Assembly (NCBI GenBank): GCA_948567375.1 | Contig: OX419759.1 | Location: 38,592,593 to 38,656,592, forward strand | Direction of reading: 5' to 3' | DNA from: Lunularia cruciata | Taxonomy: Eukaryota; Streptophyta; Marchantiopsida; Lunulariales; Lunulariaceae | DNA length: 64,000 nt | Shown here: piece after piece, positions 1-11,880 of the stretch | Position numbering within the stretch: the first letter of the stretch is position 1 | Layout of the letters: each line of letters opens with the position of its first letter | Program-made: the position numbers and the translations under genes | The notes under the pieces: model-generated | Seen by the model: only the letters and a program-made list of their open reading frames with translations | Databases searched by the model: none | What the model was told of the DNA's origin: nothing

Positions 1-1
1 T

Positions 2-1913
2 CTCTTCATCGACAGCGCCAATATCCTTGAGGTCAAGTAGCAAATTCTATGCCCAATCTGATTCCATTCCCTGGTGTTCATGTTTCACACTTATTCTACA
101 TAATTCAGAGCCATGGTGCTAGAAAAGTTAGTTCTTATTTTCCCAGGTAACAAACTGTGCAACACCCTGTAAAATAGAGTTTCGAGTGGAATTTCTGACC
201 ATCTCTTTTACTTGAGACACTGCTTTGAATTTGAGTGAAGGTTAGAAGCGATGACGGGATTGTCTGAACTGGTCAATTCATGCTTCTGGCAGGTGGAGTT
301 GCTCGGTGAAGGTGGAACTTTTAAAATCGGAGAGAAGACTTACCAGTTGTTGCAATTTCATTTCCATTCCCCCAGCGAGCACACAATTGACGGTTATAGG
401 TGAGAGAGATTACACCTCGAGCCACATTGGCAACTTGTGGTCTATATACTCTTAGTACCACTTATAGCAATAGAATGTGATATTACGTGTTTGTTTAAAT
501 AGTGTTTGTTTCAAATAGGTACTACCTGCATTTCGTAGGTGTCGAAATTTGTTGTTCAATTTTTTGTGGCTGATCAGTGCAGCGGGTGCAATTATTTTCC
601 ACTATCAGGTTTCCTCTCGAGATGCATTTGGTTCACAAATCTGAAAGTGGTGATCTTGCTGTGATTGGAATTCCCTTCTCAATCGGGCCTAAAAATTCGT
701 TCCTTGCCGAGGTCAGATTTTAACAGAGATTTGAGATTTTAACAGAGTTTAAATCTCAAGGCTGCACGGTTCCTTCTCACCTTGGTTGGCTTAGGTTTTG
801 GATCCCTTCTAAATGCATGCCTCCGGTCATATGCGATCCCAGACTAAAGCTTTGAATTTGAAACATTCATCAGTACACGTAGTTGTCACCAATCCTGCCT
901 CTTTTCCCATGAGGTCCAGGTTACAACCTGGACCTCATGGGAAACCTCATCGGTTCTGTAACTCACTGTGCGTTCGGATGTGGTGGGAAATGTTCCGATC
1001 TATCTGGCAATCGCTGGCGTTGTGAACTTCGCATGTGAACAGTTCTGGGATGAATTACCCCGTTTGACCGACCGAAAAGTTACGGTGAACTTGACTAATG
1101 TGGACGTGAACGAGCCCAACCTGCGTTTCGGCCCCGCCCACGCTCGCTACCCAGGATCTCTTACCACGCCTCCATGCAGTGAACAAGTCACCTGGACCGT
1201 CATTCTAGGAAAGGTTTGTCACGCGCACCCCAAGCCTCTGAATTTCCCGTTTCCCTTGTGCATGTGATCACAGCTTCTTGAAGGATAGTAGAAGACAGTA
1301 GAAATTCTGCAACAGGATCCCAAATTTTGCTCTTTGATCATGACTACAAATAATGCAATCTAGAATCTGATTACATGATCTGTGATTGTACTATGGACAC
1401 GAACTGCACACGTTTATATCTCCCAAGCAAGCAAGCACATGATAGACAGAAAGTCAACGGGTCAGAAACGGCAAAAGAATTGAAGGATTTTACCTTCAAG
1501 AGTAGAAACCAGTGACATTTTGACATCAAATTCTGTCCACAGCCTGATTCTGTTCTTATGAAGATAAGAACAGAATCCAGAATCTGGTCTACTCGAGCTA
1601 ATATATCCATGTTATGAATTCTCGCAGTCAAATACAGTATCTAAAGAGCAAATGTGGACTTACAGCAAACTTCTCCCGGTAGGAATTCTATCCAATTTAT
1701 GATAAATATGCTATTCTTCCTGTATCTGTTCAATACAGCCTCAATTTCGTTTGAATTCTCCAGTACATGGGTGGAGAACATTCTGATGCTGGGATTGATC
1801 CTTTTATTTTACTTCATTGTGGGGTGCTGATGCAGAATTCCAATGCAAGGCCCGTACAGGGGCTGAACGATAGGAAGGTGGGCAAGAATCTGGGACTGTT
1901 CAGAAGAAAATAG
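2..1913 (+). CDS. alpha-type carbonic anhydrase, 5'-truncated by the window edge
   Basis: The enzyme interconverts CO2 and bicarbonate with a zinc ion. Proposed exons are 2-31 (partial), 293-399, 609-711, 1043-1213, 1628-1678 and 1836-1913. All introns are GT-AG, phases agree at every junction, and 180 codons (stop included) lie in the window. Seen in the protein: [14 protein letters not shown] in the second exon carries two zinc-ligand histidines; EMHLVH in the third carries the third; [18 protein letters not shown] in the fourth is the family signature around the active-site threonine; [11 protein letters not shown] near the end is the usual C-terminal motif. Known plant alpha enzymes are often secreted or in the thylakoid lumen, but the signal region is outside the window. 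The small exons 2-31 and 1628-1678 are the least certain. The enzyme looks intact in what is visible. Two introns hold perfect hairpins, listed separately. Confidence 0.9.
903..944. repeat. perfect 20-bp inverted repeat in a carbonic anhydrase intron
   Basis: Arms 903-922 and 925-944 are exact reverse complements separated by two bases (AC). The element lies in the intron between the exons at 609-711 and 1043-1213. Confidence 0.95.
1546..1577. repeat. perfect 14-bp inverted repeat in a carbonic anhydrase intron
   Basis: Arms 1546-1559 (GATTCTGTTCTTAT) and 1564-1577 are exact reverse complements with a 4-base loop. It lies in the intron between exons 1043-1213 and 1628-1678. Confidence 0.95.
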
Positions 1914-3493
1914 GATGATGGCGACCACATGTACAACAAACTATAATTCATTGGACAGTATACAAGGCCATGGGGATTGTTGCCACATCGAATCTGTGAG
2001 AACCCATTTCCATAATCGTTTCTGTTGTTGAACACACAGACTTACGATTTCCCCTTCTCACCCTGAAGTTTTATTTTCAAAGACTGGGTTAGGAGACCAC
2101 ACTATAGGTGAAAGGAGAAATAAATCAAATTATATTCCTTGTGTAGTACATTTTTCTAGTTCAGATTTCGCGTTCGGTAAACTTTAGTGAGGCTTACACA
2201 CCAGCCACAACACTTTTGGCAAAGCACATTGCCTTAACGCCTGATAAGAATATATTAGGTTTTAGGATTTATAAAATGTGCAGATTGACTTTGAGTAAAT
2301 GAACAAAGTCCGGCACCATCAATAATACAACATTCATGTTGTGGATATATTTCCCTGTAACGCATTACGCTAATGAAATCATGTGGAACTTTGTCGGGAT
2401 TCAAACAGTTTCTGTATATTGCTGTTGATACAAGTCTGGGAATCTGCTTGCTCTATCTCTACACTAAGCTCTGTGTAATACTCGTCCAGCTGAACAAATT
2501 TCAATGGAAGTTCCAGAAATTATATGCATGAGACCAGATAAAAGAATAACTGGTGTGCTTTGAAATTCTCACAGTTTAGTCGAATAGGTGCAGTTGGTAA
2601 GTACAGAACTAGCTGCTAATAGAGGTGTATCTGATTCGAATTGATACAGTGCCACGTTCAGTTGGAGTAACATGTACACAACTGTCAGAGTTCTATATTT
2701 TGTGACAGACGGAGTGTAACGGGGGTGCAAATGGACGTGTAATATACCATTAACTCTTTCTGATTCTATTCTACGGGCCGAGCAATGTGCATATGTTTTT
2801 TCACAGTTTATCATTGAGTACCATATCGTCTTTTATTTCATGTTCTTCACTAAAAGCTGAACGGTTTAGCAGATTGTAATTGTCAGTCTGAAATGAAATT
2901 TATGTCTAAAGACCTAATACTTACTGAACAAGAATGTTATTCTACTACCAGAAAATACGACCTAGTGATGTTAGCCACTGTGGCTAACATCTGCATATGT
3001 AGAGAGAAGTTACTATTTCAGAGAAGCAGATCCTGTATAATCAACCAGCTGGCGACTTATCTTGTTCACCATTTAAGAGACAATCATTGCCTGACGCCTG
3101 GGGTGTGAGGTTTTCAACCATCATCCTCATTTCTTCCCACATCTCACGCCCATATTGTACAGGGCGAAAATTTTTTATCATTGTCCAAGCATGTATTCAT
3201 AGTAGCACGCCATGACCACATAGAGACTTGAACGAGGGTTTCAAAATATCATTTATTACAATAGACAACAGCACACATATGCGTATGAATGTTCGTAGAC
3301 TTCTCCGCAGCTAACTGGGATGCAAGATAGACCTTCTCCGTGGCGAGAATTGTGAACGTGTTGCGCTAAAGGAGGTCTCCATTCCGCGGGCGAAAGGGTG
3401 AGCGACACCCATGATGGGTGCAGAACTAATATACAGAAGGACTCACATGTGTCTTTCAAGCCATTTTGAAAGATTTTATTTCGCTCGATGCAA
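1914..3493. other. intergenic, no gene seen
   Basis: This holds the 3' flank of the carbonic anhydrase gene and the 3' flank of the first LEA-like gene, so the two genes converge. Only short open frames without recognisable motifs are present. I see no RNA gene or mobile element. Confidence 0.5.
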
Positions 3494-4111
3494 TTATTTG
3501 TTGCCAGTCACTGACTCCTTGGCCTGAGTAAGAGTCTCCTTAACCTTGTCACCAGCCTGCAGGCAAGCACGAAAATCCGATTAGTAGGAGAGTACACACA
3601 TATATATATGAGCACTAGGTATGTGCATCTCAACGTCTCAAAACCCTGGAAGATACTTGAACGATCAGAGATGATGGGATCGTCATTCTTGCAATTGCCT
3701 CTAAGCTGAAGATTTGAGCAAGTCATCATCCAAGACCATCACCTACAGACGTATGGAATACTATGAAACGGTTTGCCAGTGGATAGAGTTAGATCTCTGT
3801 AAGCTTAAGGTCACCTTTACTGCATGCAGAACTCTTATATCTCCAATCGGACCATTCGGAAATTTAGAATCATGTATTACCTGCTGCAGGGCGTTAGCAG
3901 TGTTGTCCTTGCTCTCAACAGCCTTGTCCTTGGCAGTTTGAGTGGCATCAGACGTAGCTTGTCCAGCCTGGTTAGCCTTGTCCTTAGTGGCCTGTCCCAG
4001 ACCCTGTGCGTGGTCCTGAGCCTGTCCGGTCTTCTCAGCTCCGTAGTTCTTTGTCTGCTGAGTGGTGCTAGCAGCGGAGTCCTTGGCGCTCTCCATCTTG
4101 TCGGAAGACAT
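3494..4111 (-). CDS. LEA-like hydrophilic protein 1
   Basis: Two exons, 4111-3881 (77 codons) and 3556-3494, are joined by a 324-base GT-AG intron in phase 0, giving 97 residues. The protein starts MSSDKMESAKDSAASTTQQT and ends AGDKVKETLTQAKESVTGNK. It is rich in Ala, Lys, Asp, Gln and Thr, has no Cys or Trp, and repeats 11-residue-like segments such as AKDKANQAGQATSDATQTAKDKA, as in group 3 LEA and KIN/COR-type stress proteins. Such proteins are disordered when hydrated and fold into amphipathic helix on drying, protecting membranes and enzymes. No signal peptide is visible, so a cytosolic location is inferred. It is a tandem paralogue of the gene at 6055-6621, with the same intron position and the same C-terminal VTGNK motif. 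The promoter has a TATA box and an ABRE-type G-box. Confidence 0.85.
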
Positions 4112-4247
4112 AACTGCTGTGAAACCGAATGGTCTAAAGAGGGAAGGAAATCACAGATCGCGAGGTGAAGTGCTTGCAATTTCTGTACTCTGAAAATTGT
4201 GTTTGAAAGCTTGCAGATGTGATGTTTTTCTAGTTAGAACAACCTGC

Positions 4248-4254
4248 TTATATA
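4248..4254 (-). promoter_or_regulatory. TATA box of LEA-like gene 1
   Basis: TATATAA on the minus strand about 137 bases upstream of the start codon at 4111, a usual distance for a plant core promoter with a leader of about 100 bases. Confidence 0.6.
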
Positions 4255-4334
4255 CAAAATTGCTTCTCTCATCTCAACCTTTCTGCTCACGTCTCCGCAA
4301 AAATCTTAATTGAGCCATGCAAACTTCTCCAGCA

Positions 4335-4342
4335 CCACGTGT
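4335..4342 (-). promoter_or_regulatory. G-box / ABRE upstream of LEA-like gene 1
   Basis: ACACGTGG on the minus strand, about 85 bases upstream of the TATA box. This is the core bound by bZIP factors of the ABF/ABI5 type in ABA and drought responses. The paralogue has the same element at nearly the same distance. Confidence 0.6.
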
Positions 4343-6054
4343 GTAGTCCTCGCTTCGTCGATTGGGAACGATGGATAGGCACTTTCTGCCGACCAAAAGT
4401 GTTCGCTTCGTGTCAAGAGGTAAGGAAACTAGTGTCTAAATCTCCTCTGTCAAAGTTGACAGGTGGTAGAAAGTATGCACGATTCTCTAGTATGAGTCAC
4501 AATATGGCCGGGTTTATTCCTATGAGAGGTAAAGTGGGACTGGATAATAAGACCGTGGTGTCATAGAAATCGAGCCATGAACGCACGACTGATCGCATGC
4601 GGATAATGCAAGTTCACCTAAGCCCAAGATATTTACCAATCAACCTGGAGTAATGATCATTGGCGCTATCTTTTCGCAATCCTACAGTTAATATTATTTA
4701 ATGGCTCTACGATTGTCAAAACTGGGCAGGAATTTGGTAGTGGAGAATGGTTCTCTTGTATACGCTCCATGCAGGACTTGCGCAATCAAATAGACACATG
4801 TTTCTTCACCAGCCTGTTTAGAGGCTACTTAATCCCCCCGCGATTTGTAAACGACCGCATTCGTAACCTGTTCATAGTAGCAGAGTCAGAGTAGCGGCCA
4901 CTTGTTTGACTAGCTTGATAATCGGTGCACGAAGGCTTGTGAACCATATATGTCCATCATAAGTTTGTTCAGAAACCAGGCTACAATACAACTGATGGTG
5001 AAACGCAAGATTCAGTTTAAGCGTATTCTGTTGGCATTGTTCGTTAGCTACGATAGTAGGCGCAACGAAGTCTGTATGGGTTGATAGTTTTCACTCATAA
5101 GAAAGGTCCTGATCCCACTTTTATCGGTAAGCTCGTATACGCAGAGAGCGATCACAATATATACAACACGCGCACCTCCATTCGCTACGTATACTAGGTG
5201 ACTACATCTTGTCGATCTTTTCAAAATTCAGATCAGATTCAAAATTGAAAAGTCTTTTGTGACATTTGTCAGCATGTGACTTCAAGGTTTAGAGTCTATC
5301 TCCGTGATCTTGCAAATATTAGTGAGACAGATGACATGTAGTAGCCTAACGTGAATTCTTGTTCTTGTTACTGTGGTAACAATTGATTGGGAACCTCTTT
5401 TGTGCTCCGTATCCTCTTTCCACGTGCACATAGGCTAGGTTCTATCTCTCACAGTTTTCTAGTTTCTACTTCCTTTCACTTTCACATTGTCCACCGTGAC
5501 GGAGAACACATTCGTAGATGCAGCATGCGCAGTAATTATTGTGAAGACTGAATGCAGACGCGCAGAAGCCATTTACTTCCATTTGCTTAGTGACACGTCA
5601 ATAAGGCGAAAGAAAAATGATTTTGGTCATGATCTAACAGATGTTTCCCATCATATGACAACTGGCTTTGTCGTGTGTTAAATCCAGTGAATGCAAATCG
5701 GCATTAGCCATTACTTTCACACCGAAATAGCGCTAGTATGGAATAGAAGTCAACAGGAAGCAGAGTATTTATTTATTGTCAGAGCAACCGGCTTGAGGAG
5801 AAAAAAAAATCGCTGTGGTTTGCTGATTTTGATAAAAGCTTACATTCTGTACAGTGTACATCAATAATTCTCGAAACTCAATTCTGCAGACTACTCGTTC
5901 TTCAGAGAATTTCGACTGAAGGTTCATAATTTCATTTAAGATCTAGCCATAGACATCTCAAAGTATGTGTACAAGATGGTGGTCTATAATGACATTCCGT
6001 TGGCAGACTGTGGCTCCAATATTTGATCGGGTTGTAGCCTGATTCTTTTCAGGC
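4343..6054. other. intergenic between the two LEA-like genes
   Basis: Only short open frames without motifs are present. A further CACGTG core is at 5421-5426, too far from either gene to assign. I see no transposon sequence. Confidence 0.45.
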
Positions 6055-6621
6055 TTAGGCGTTCTTGTTACCAGTGACTGTGTCCTTGGCGTTGTTAAGA
6101 GTTTCCATAACCTTCTCTCCAGTCTGCACCGTGAACATAGAGAAGTTATTAGACGCGCAAACAGATGCTCATTTTGATTGACAAAAGTCACTCAATCTTA
6201 ATTCATCCCTAGAATTGAGTCTCAAGGACTCGACATATTCCATTGGCAACGTCTAGTATAACAATCTGAGCTTCAGCGACGGAAACTCATCCTCGTATTT
6301 GGACCAAAAATGTAAAATGGTCTCTGATTCTTAACGATGTTCAACTATTTCTGCAATCAAATAATTTACAGGTTTATCGGCCAGGTCATTTACCTCTTGG
6401 AGAACCTTGACAGCGTTGTCCTTCCCTTCGATAGCTTTGTCCTTAGCAGTTTGCGATGCGTCGGAGGTAGCCTGACCGGCCTGGCCAGCTTTGTCTTTGG
6501 CAGCTTGCCCCGCTGCTTGGGTGTTGTCTTGGGCCTGGCTCGTCTTCTCGGCTGTGAAGTCCTTGGTCTGCTCAGTGGCCTGAGCAGTGGAGTCCTTCGC
6601 GCTCTGCATCTGATCCGACAT
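6055..6621 (-). CDS. LEA-like hydrophilic protein 2
   Basis: Two exons, 6621-6394 (76 codons) and 6123-6055, are joined by a 270-base GT-AG intron in phase 0, giving 98 residues. The protein starts MSDQMQSAKDSTAQATEQTK, has the segment GQAAKDKAGQAGQATSDASQ, and ends VTGNKNA. Composition and repeats match the gene at 3494-4111, with both on the minus strand 1.9 kb apart, so this is a tandem duplication. Role as for the paralogue: a disordered desiccation or cold protectant of the LEA type (inferred from composition). The start is the first methionine of the frame, just downstream of a TATA box and G-box spaced as in the sister gene. Confidence 0.85.
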
Positions 6622-6733
6622 GCTGAATCGGGAGTAGATATGTAGGAGCTGAAAAGTTACGTTTGAAATTCGTTCTAATTGGATCCTTGAAGATGTTGAT
6701 GGGTGGCAAGGCTTTCTTCAAGAGGAGATTCCT

Positions 6734-6743
6734 TTATATATAA
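6734..6743 (-). promoter_or_regulatory. TATA box of LEA-like gene 2
   Basis: An alternating TATATA run on the minus strand about 115 bases upstream of the start codon at 6621. Confidence 0.6.
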
Positions 6744-6826
6744 ATGCCTCGAACAAGTGATGTGAGAGCACCAGAGTTCAAATTACTATGAAAGTTGCGT
6801 GACTCGATTCCAGATTTTATCGCCCG

Positions 6827-6834
6827 ACACGTGG
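6827..6834 (-). promoter_or_regulatory. G-box / ABRE upstream of LEA-like gene 2
   Basis: ACACGTGG on the plus strand (CCACGTGT on the minus), about 85 bases upstream of the TATA box. It matches the sister promoter in core and spacing, though the flanking bases face the other way. Confidence 0.6.
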
Positions 6835-7928
6835 TTCTTTACAGCTCGTTGGTGCCCGTCACGTTTCTCCACATTATTGGGACACGTTTCGACCGTCTGT
6901 AGATATATCTATGGTCACCAGTTTGTCAACAGCAACGACAAATTTGTTGATCCCATCTTATATCCCATCAATTTTCCAAAGCAACATGCTGGTGAAGAAA
7001 ACTGTGTCACTCATGAGTCATCGAAGCCACTTGATGACCTCAAGATCTGAGACAGAAAGTGCTTGTGATTTGTCCAGGCTTGAAACAACTCATTCATGAA
7101 ACAAGCAAGAGAAGATTTGGCTTGTCTCGATGCGTCACTCATACAAATGCCTACACGTATTGAATTATCTTCAACCAAGACCACCACGTCTACAAAAGTT
7201 TAAAAATTGGTGAGCATATGCAAAACCTACATGTAAACCACATCCTTATTGTTACTAAAGGTGCACTCTCGATCAGAGTGCAGTGGAAGTTGTAAACCTG
7301 AAACACACCTTGGAGTGATACAGAGGGGCGTTTAGTAAATGTTGACTTCTTTCCTCAGACTCAGATCCTATTCACATTCGATCTCAACTGGAAATGTCCA
7401 CAAGTTGATTTACGATGGGCAGGCAGGAGACGTGAGTCAGTAGGCATATGCATAAGGAAAACTCATCAAGCCACACAAGGGAAAAATTAAAAATTAAAGA
7501 AAGGGAAAAGACAAAGAAAGAAGAAAAGTAGAGCTAAACCGACTAAAACCATTTCCGTAACATCCAACTTCTTATAGGTGCAACATTTTGCACAGATCGC
7601 AGCTATTTCCCTATTCCAATTGGCCCTCGCTTGTGTTTGACAAGCGTCCAACGTTGGAACACACGGGGAAGCATTTACGTCTCGCATATACAATCTGTCG
7701 ATAATTAGTTCATATTTATAATTCTTTCCTCAATTTAAACCTAGCCTTACTCACTTGGATAAGGAAGAAGGCAATTCATACTTTGGTGAGGAAATTCCAC
7801 GAGATCAGTTTTCGATTTGGAATGGAGAAGATTCAGAGCATGGAACATCGAGACTCATTTGAAAATTAATAAGGCATACCCTTCGTACCCTAAACCTACA
7901 CTGGAACTGAAACTAAATGTGACTGATC

Positions 7929-8020
7929 ACAAGGCGACTGCATAGGATAGCAAGAAGGATGGGAAGACCCCCATCAAGCCGTACTAGGATAAAACACAAG
8001 AGGTAAAGGGCTAAATGTGA
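7929..8020 (-). repeat. dispersed ~90-bp repeat, copy 1
   Basis: Contains GATGGGAAGACCCCCATCAA and then AAGCCGTACTAGGATAAAAC, with AAGGCGAC upstream. The reverse complement matches copies at about 14228-14330 and 63745-63835. A second copy in the same orientation follows at about 8105. Confidence 0.65.
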
Positions 8021-8104
8021 CTAGTTGGCATGCCCTGATAGCTTGCCGCTGCTGGGAAACAAAGGGAACAAACCGGTACCTTCTCAATCCCGAGCAGAGA
8101 TGGG

Positions 8105-8182
8105 GGAAGGCGACCGCGTGTGATAACTAAGAAGCATGGGAAGGACCCATCAAGCCGTGCATGGGGTTTAGAGTTAAGTGTG
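8105..8182 (-). repeat. dispersed ~90-bp repeat, copy 2
   Basis: Starts GGAAGGCGACCGCGTGTGAT and contains CATGGGAAGGACCCATCAAG. Same orientation as copy 1, about 170 bases downstream. Confidence 0.65.
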
Positions 8183-8885
8183 AATGGATAAGATCCTCCG
8201 TACGTCCCACATTACTCCGTGCGAACCTACTAGCTCTCAGATGCAAGTGGGATGGAGTATATTGGTTTACAGCAGCTTGTTTAGTGTTGCTAGGAGTTGG
8301 CGAGAGAATAGGATAAGCATAGGACGCGATGCTTCAAAAGAGAGAGGAAGTACAACCCAAAACCATACGACCTCAAGAGAGTTTTGACTTTACGTGGTAT
8401 TTTATTCGAAAGCTCTGACCTGTCGACTTGTTTGTACTCTAGAATTCAACCGGTATCTCGACTTTGCAGTTACAAGCTCATTATTATGTGACGTGCTTGG
8501 CTCGCTTGGTTGCTGTCTTCAAGGGTTCGACGGTTTATCTCTGTTTGTAATCCACTAATAGTTCCAGGTGGAGTTCCATCCTATGTGTTCCATGCCTGAG
8601 AAGCAAGTGCAACACAGTCTATTCCCCACTTTTCTCTATCATGGCACCTCCAGAGTGTAGGAAATGAAGCTGCCCAGACTCATGTTGTTGTGGTGATGCG
8701 AGAAGTGAAAAGCTTTTACTCAATTCTCGATACTTTTCCGCTGGAAGAGATTCCACGAATTCGAAACTCTACCCCATCAAACAAGCAGTTTATTCTGCCG
8801 ACAGACCAGACCTAGTTTAGGAGAGTGTCAAGCGTCTACATTTGATTTGAAGAATGGCCAAATGTGGAAATCATATGGAAATTTA

Positions 8886-11880
8886 TTATAAACCATTTTC
8901 CTCTAACAGGGCCAATGACTGCTGTAATTGATCTGGAGTTTTGCTGGCATTTAGGAGAGCATTTCTAGCCCTTTGGTCGATTTCGAATCCTGACGAAACC
9001 ATCTCCCTGAACCAAAATTTGGCAGCTTCAAAATCCTCCTGCTTACCCCAGGCTGCTATCAACACGGTGTACACGGCCTGATTCGGTCTTAATCCTATAG
9101 TTTTCATTTCGTTGAATTTCTTCATCATTTTTATTAAATCCTTCGCAGAAGCATATCCGCTCATCATTGTGCTAAAAGTGAACACATTCGGTGCCACACC
9201 CTCGCTCTTCATTCTCCTCAGTATCTCCTCCGCTTTGTTCATTTGTCCAACAAGAGCGTAAGCATGAACCAACGTCGTAAATGAATGAATTGTCGGAGTG
9301 CATCTGCATACAAGATAAGCGACGTTGAGTTTGACACATAGCGATGTTTACACTCCTAGCAAACGACGTATGTGTGTTCGCAAGAGTAGATATGGATCCC
9401 GACGACGAGCGGAAAGGTAGCAACGAAACTGAACATCAATAATGCCAGGATTTTATTCTTCTAGACGTTCGTAGGGACAGTATTGAAGAGGAAGTTCGCT
9501 TACTTATCCTTTCGCATCCGTTTCAAGATGATCTCTGCTTCATCAACTTGTTTCGATTTAGCATACGCATCCAGCAGCACGTTGTACGTTGTCCGCGTCG
9601 GCCTGGAACACAGAAGACCCAATAAGAATCAGATATCCAAGGCAGAGTTTTGGACTCTCCCAGGGCATAGAACCACTAGTCAAGAAGTCAAAGAGTCCGT
9701 TTCCCAAGGGCATAAAACTGGACTTCCCTAAAGATCTTGTAGCACGTTGCAACAAAACATAACATTAAAGCAGGTGCCTTCTAGGTGTAATCATCACCTT
9801 ATGCCATAAGCTATCATTTCATCAAAGAGACCTCGTGCCTCCTCAACACGCTTGGCCTTCCCGTAAGCGTTCATCAAACCAGTATACGTGAACACGTCAG
9901 CTTTAACTCTGGCAGCTTGCATCTGATAGAAGGAGAGGAAGAAAGATCACCTGTTAGATCCACCCTACATCAGAAAATACTACTGCGAAGTTGGAGTGAC
10001 TTTCTCAAATTGTGTAAAGACAAACATTGGAAACTTGCTCTAAGTATGTTCTTGAGAGTGATAAAACACTACTTGAGAATGATAAAACAATGCAGTCAGG
10101 ATTAGTATATGGCACGAGATGTGAAGTGCATCTTAAATTTTCCACAAGTAGACCTCTCATGAAAGAAAGCAACGTAGGAGAAGACAAGCTTAAAGTTACA
10201 CCACGCGACTTTCTTACCTGACGAAAGATACTCTCTGCATCTTTGTAGTTCTTTTGACCTGCAATTAGCGTGTTATACGTCACAACTGATATGTCCAGAT
10301 TCAGCTGTTTCATTTGTTGGTAAAGCCCATGGGCTTTACCAACCCGGCCAGCTTTCCCATATGCGTGAATCATCAGATTGTAGCTCCGGCCGTCCGGTTT
10401 GATATCTCCCTTCATATTGAAAAAGACCCGTTCTGCGTCCTCGAGCCTGTTGGCCTGTCAGATACACAAGATACCCAGAGACGTCAGAAATATTAGATCT
10501 CCAGACGACACACGTGAGGCATGTATCTCCATTTGGTCTATAGTATTTTCATCAGTCTATAGTAACTAGTATGCAGCTTGAGTGGCTTCCCTAAAACTTT
10601 AATCTGCTAAGACAGAAACTTTACTGAACACCAAATAGACAATAACCATTACTTATACAACCAGTACAACTATCACAAACTGACGACAGTTCTGATTTCC
10701 TTCAATGGACCAGGAGGAGTCATAAATGGTCTTGGCTTATAGGCGATCTACAACCTCCTTTACCTCTGTATATGCCTTCATGAGAGTGTGATATGTTAGA
10801 TTTGTCGGAGGCGGCCCCTCTCTGTTAAGCTTCTCAAATAAATCTTCTGCCTCACTGTACATCCTCTTTCTTGCATATGCCTCCAAAAGGCCAGTATATA
10901 TCGCTATATTCAAATTATGATTAGCAGCAATCATTCTCTGGAGTAATTCCTCAGCTTTTTCATGTTCACCCTCCTTCCCGTAAGCAACCATTAACAAGCT
11001 GTAATCCTCAAATCCAAAATTCCACCAGTCTTCCTCCAACAACCACTCACAGATCTGCACAATCAGATACATAAGTGAGAGAAAATCTGGGGACAGGCAG
11101 AAAGACGAGGACAAAATGGTTAGGGAGCCTGGACACAGTTAAGAAAACCTCCGGATATTTATGCGGGACACAGGCAGACGATTAGTAGGCATGAGTTCCA
11201 AATTGAGCTCAACTTTGGACCCTCAGGGAACCTGAATGCGATATCTAACAGCCGCCGTAGAAACTACTGCGGTCAGTGAAATCTAAAGTTCCACGGTAGT
11301 TCATCAATGATCGATTTCCAATTCCTTAAGCAATTTACGTGGCGTACCTCCATAATGCTCCTCCATACTCTTAGCTGTTTAAGTCTCATAAGGGTCCCGA
11401 CGACACCTTCTCTTGTGAGCTTTTTGGCCTGCCTTTGCTTTGCCAAGATAGGTACAGCATCCCCGGTCATTCGGATTTCGTTCATCATCGTGTGCCACTG
11501 CTTCTGCTGGTCACTAAAGTATGGAGCTCTGTGTTTGCTCGTTGGAGGTACTGTAACTTGATCAAAATCCAGACCTGTGCTAGTCATGTCCAAGTCCTCA
11601 AGTCCAGAACCAACTTCCTGTACACTGGACAGCTGGAATTTGATGCTAGAATCATTGAACCCGGTACTGGCGAGAGCGGCAGAAGATTTAGAATCGTTGA
11701 CTTTGAGGTCGGCACTCGAACATCTCCATTGCAGGTGATGATGAGACCTGGAAAATAGGTGGAATGAAAATAAGAATCTCCCACACCTGACCCAATTCTG
11801 GCAATTAAGACAGGTTACAAATTGGTAGATTCGATAAAACCGCACCTCAGCTGCAGATGCTGGAAGTTGAGCGTAGCCAT
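8886..11880 (-). CDS. P-class pentatricopeptide repeat protein, probably chloroplast
   Basis: Seven exons: 11880-11846, 11747-11348, 11054-10764, 10454-10218, 9922-9798, 9602-9504 and 9303-8886. All introns are GT-AG and all phases agree; 534 residues. The start MATLNFQHLQLR was chosen because it splices in frame to a Ser-rich leader resembling a plastid transit peptide. After about residue 130 (VVGTLMRLKQLRVWRSIMEI) come some ten 35-residue PPR motifs, such as TYNVLLDAYAKSKQVDEAEI, each a helical hairpin that reads one RNA base. No E, DYW or SMR domain follows, so this is P class: RNA binding for stability, splicing or translation rather than editing. The N-terminal block, the WWNFGFEDYSLLMVAYGK stretch and the C-terminal PDQLQQSLALLEENG resemble the Arabidopsis At3g59040 group as I recall it; no alignment was run. 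The RNA target cannot be read here. Confidence 0.9.
10316..10343. repeat. perfect 28-bp palindrome inside a PPR exon
   Basis: Each base from 10316 to 10329 pairs with 10343 to 10330, with no loop. It is coding: on the minus strand it spells the VGKAHGLYQ part of one PPR motif. The palindrome is centred on CCATGG. Confidence 0.95.

Larger units (their letters stand above)
6850..8885. other. intergenic with two copies of a dispersed repeat
   Basis: No gene is recognisable. The stretch holds two copies of a dispersed repeat of about 90 bases (listed separately) and otherwise unremarkable sequence up to the 3' end of the PPR gene. Confidence 0.45.

Noticed and set aside
3824-4168. Plus-strand open frame antisense to LEA-like gene 1
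   Set aside because: It is the mirror of the repetitive LEA exon; the minus-strand reading has start, intron, stop and a paralogue.
5487-5681. Short open frame between the LEA-like genes
   Set aside because: 64 residues, no motif, no promoter or splice support, composition like the surrounding DNA.
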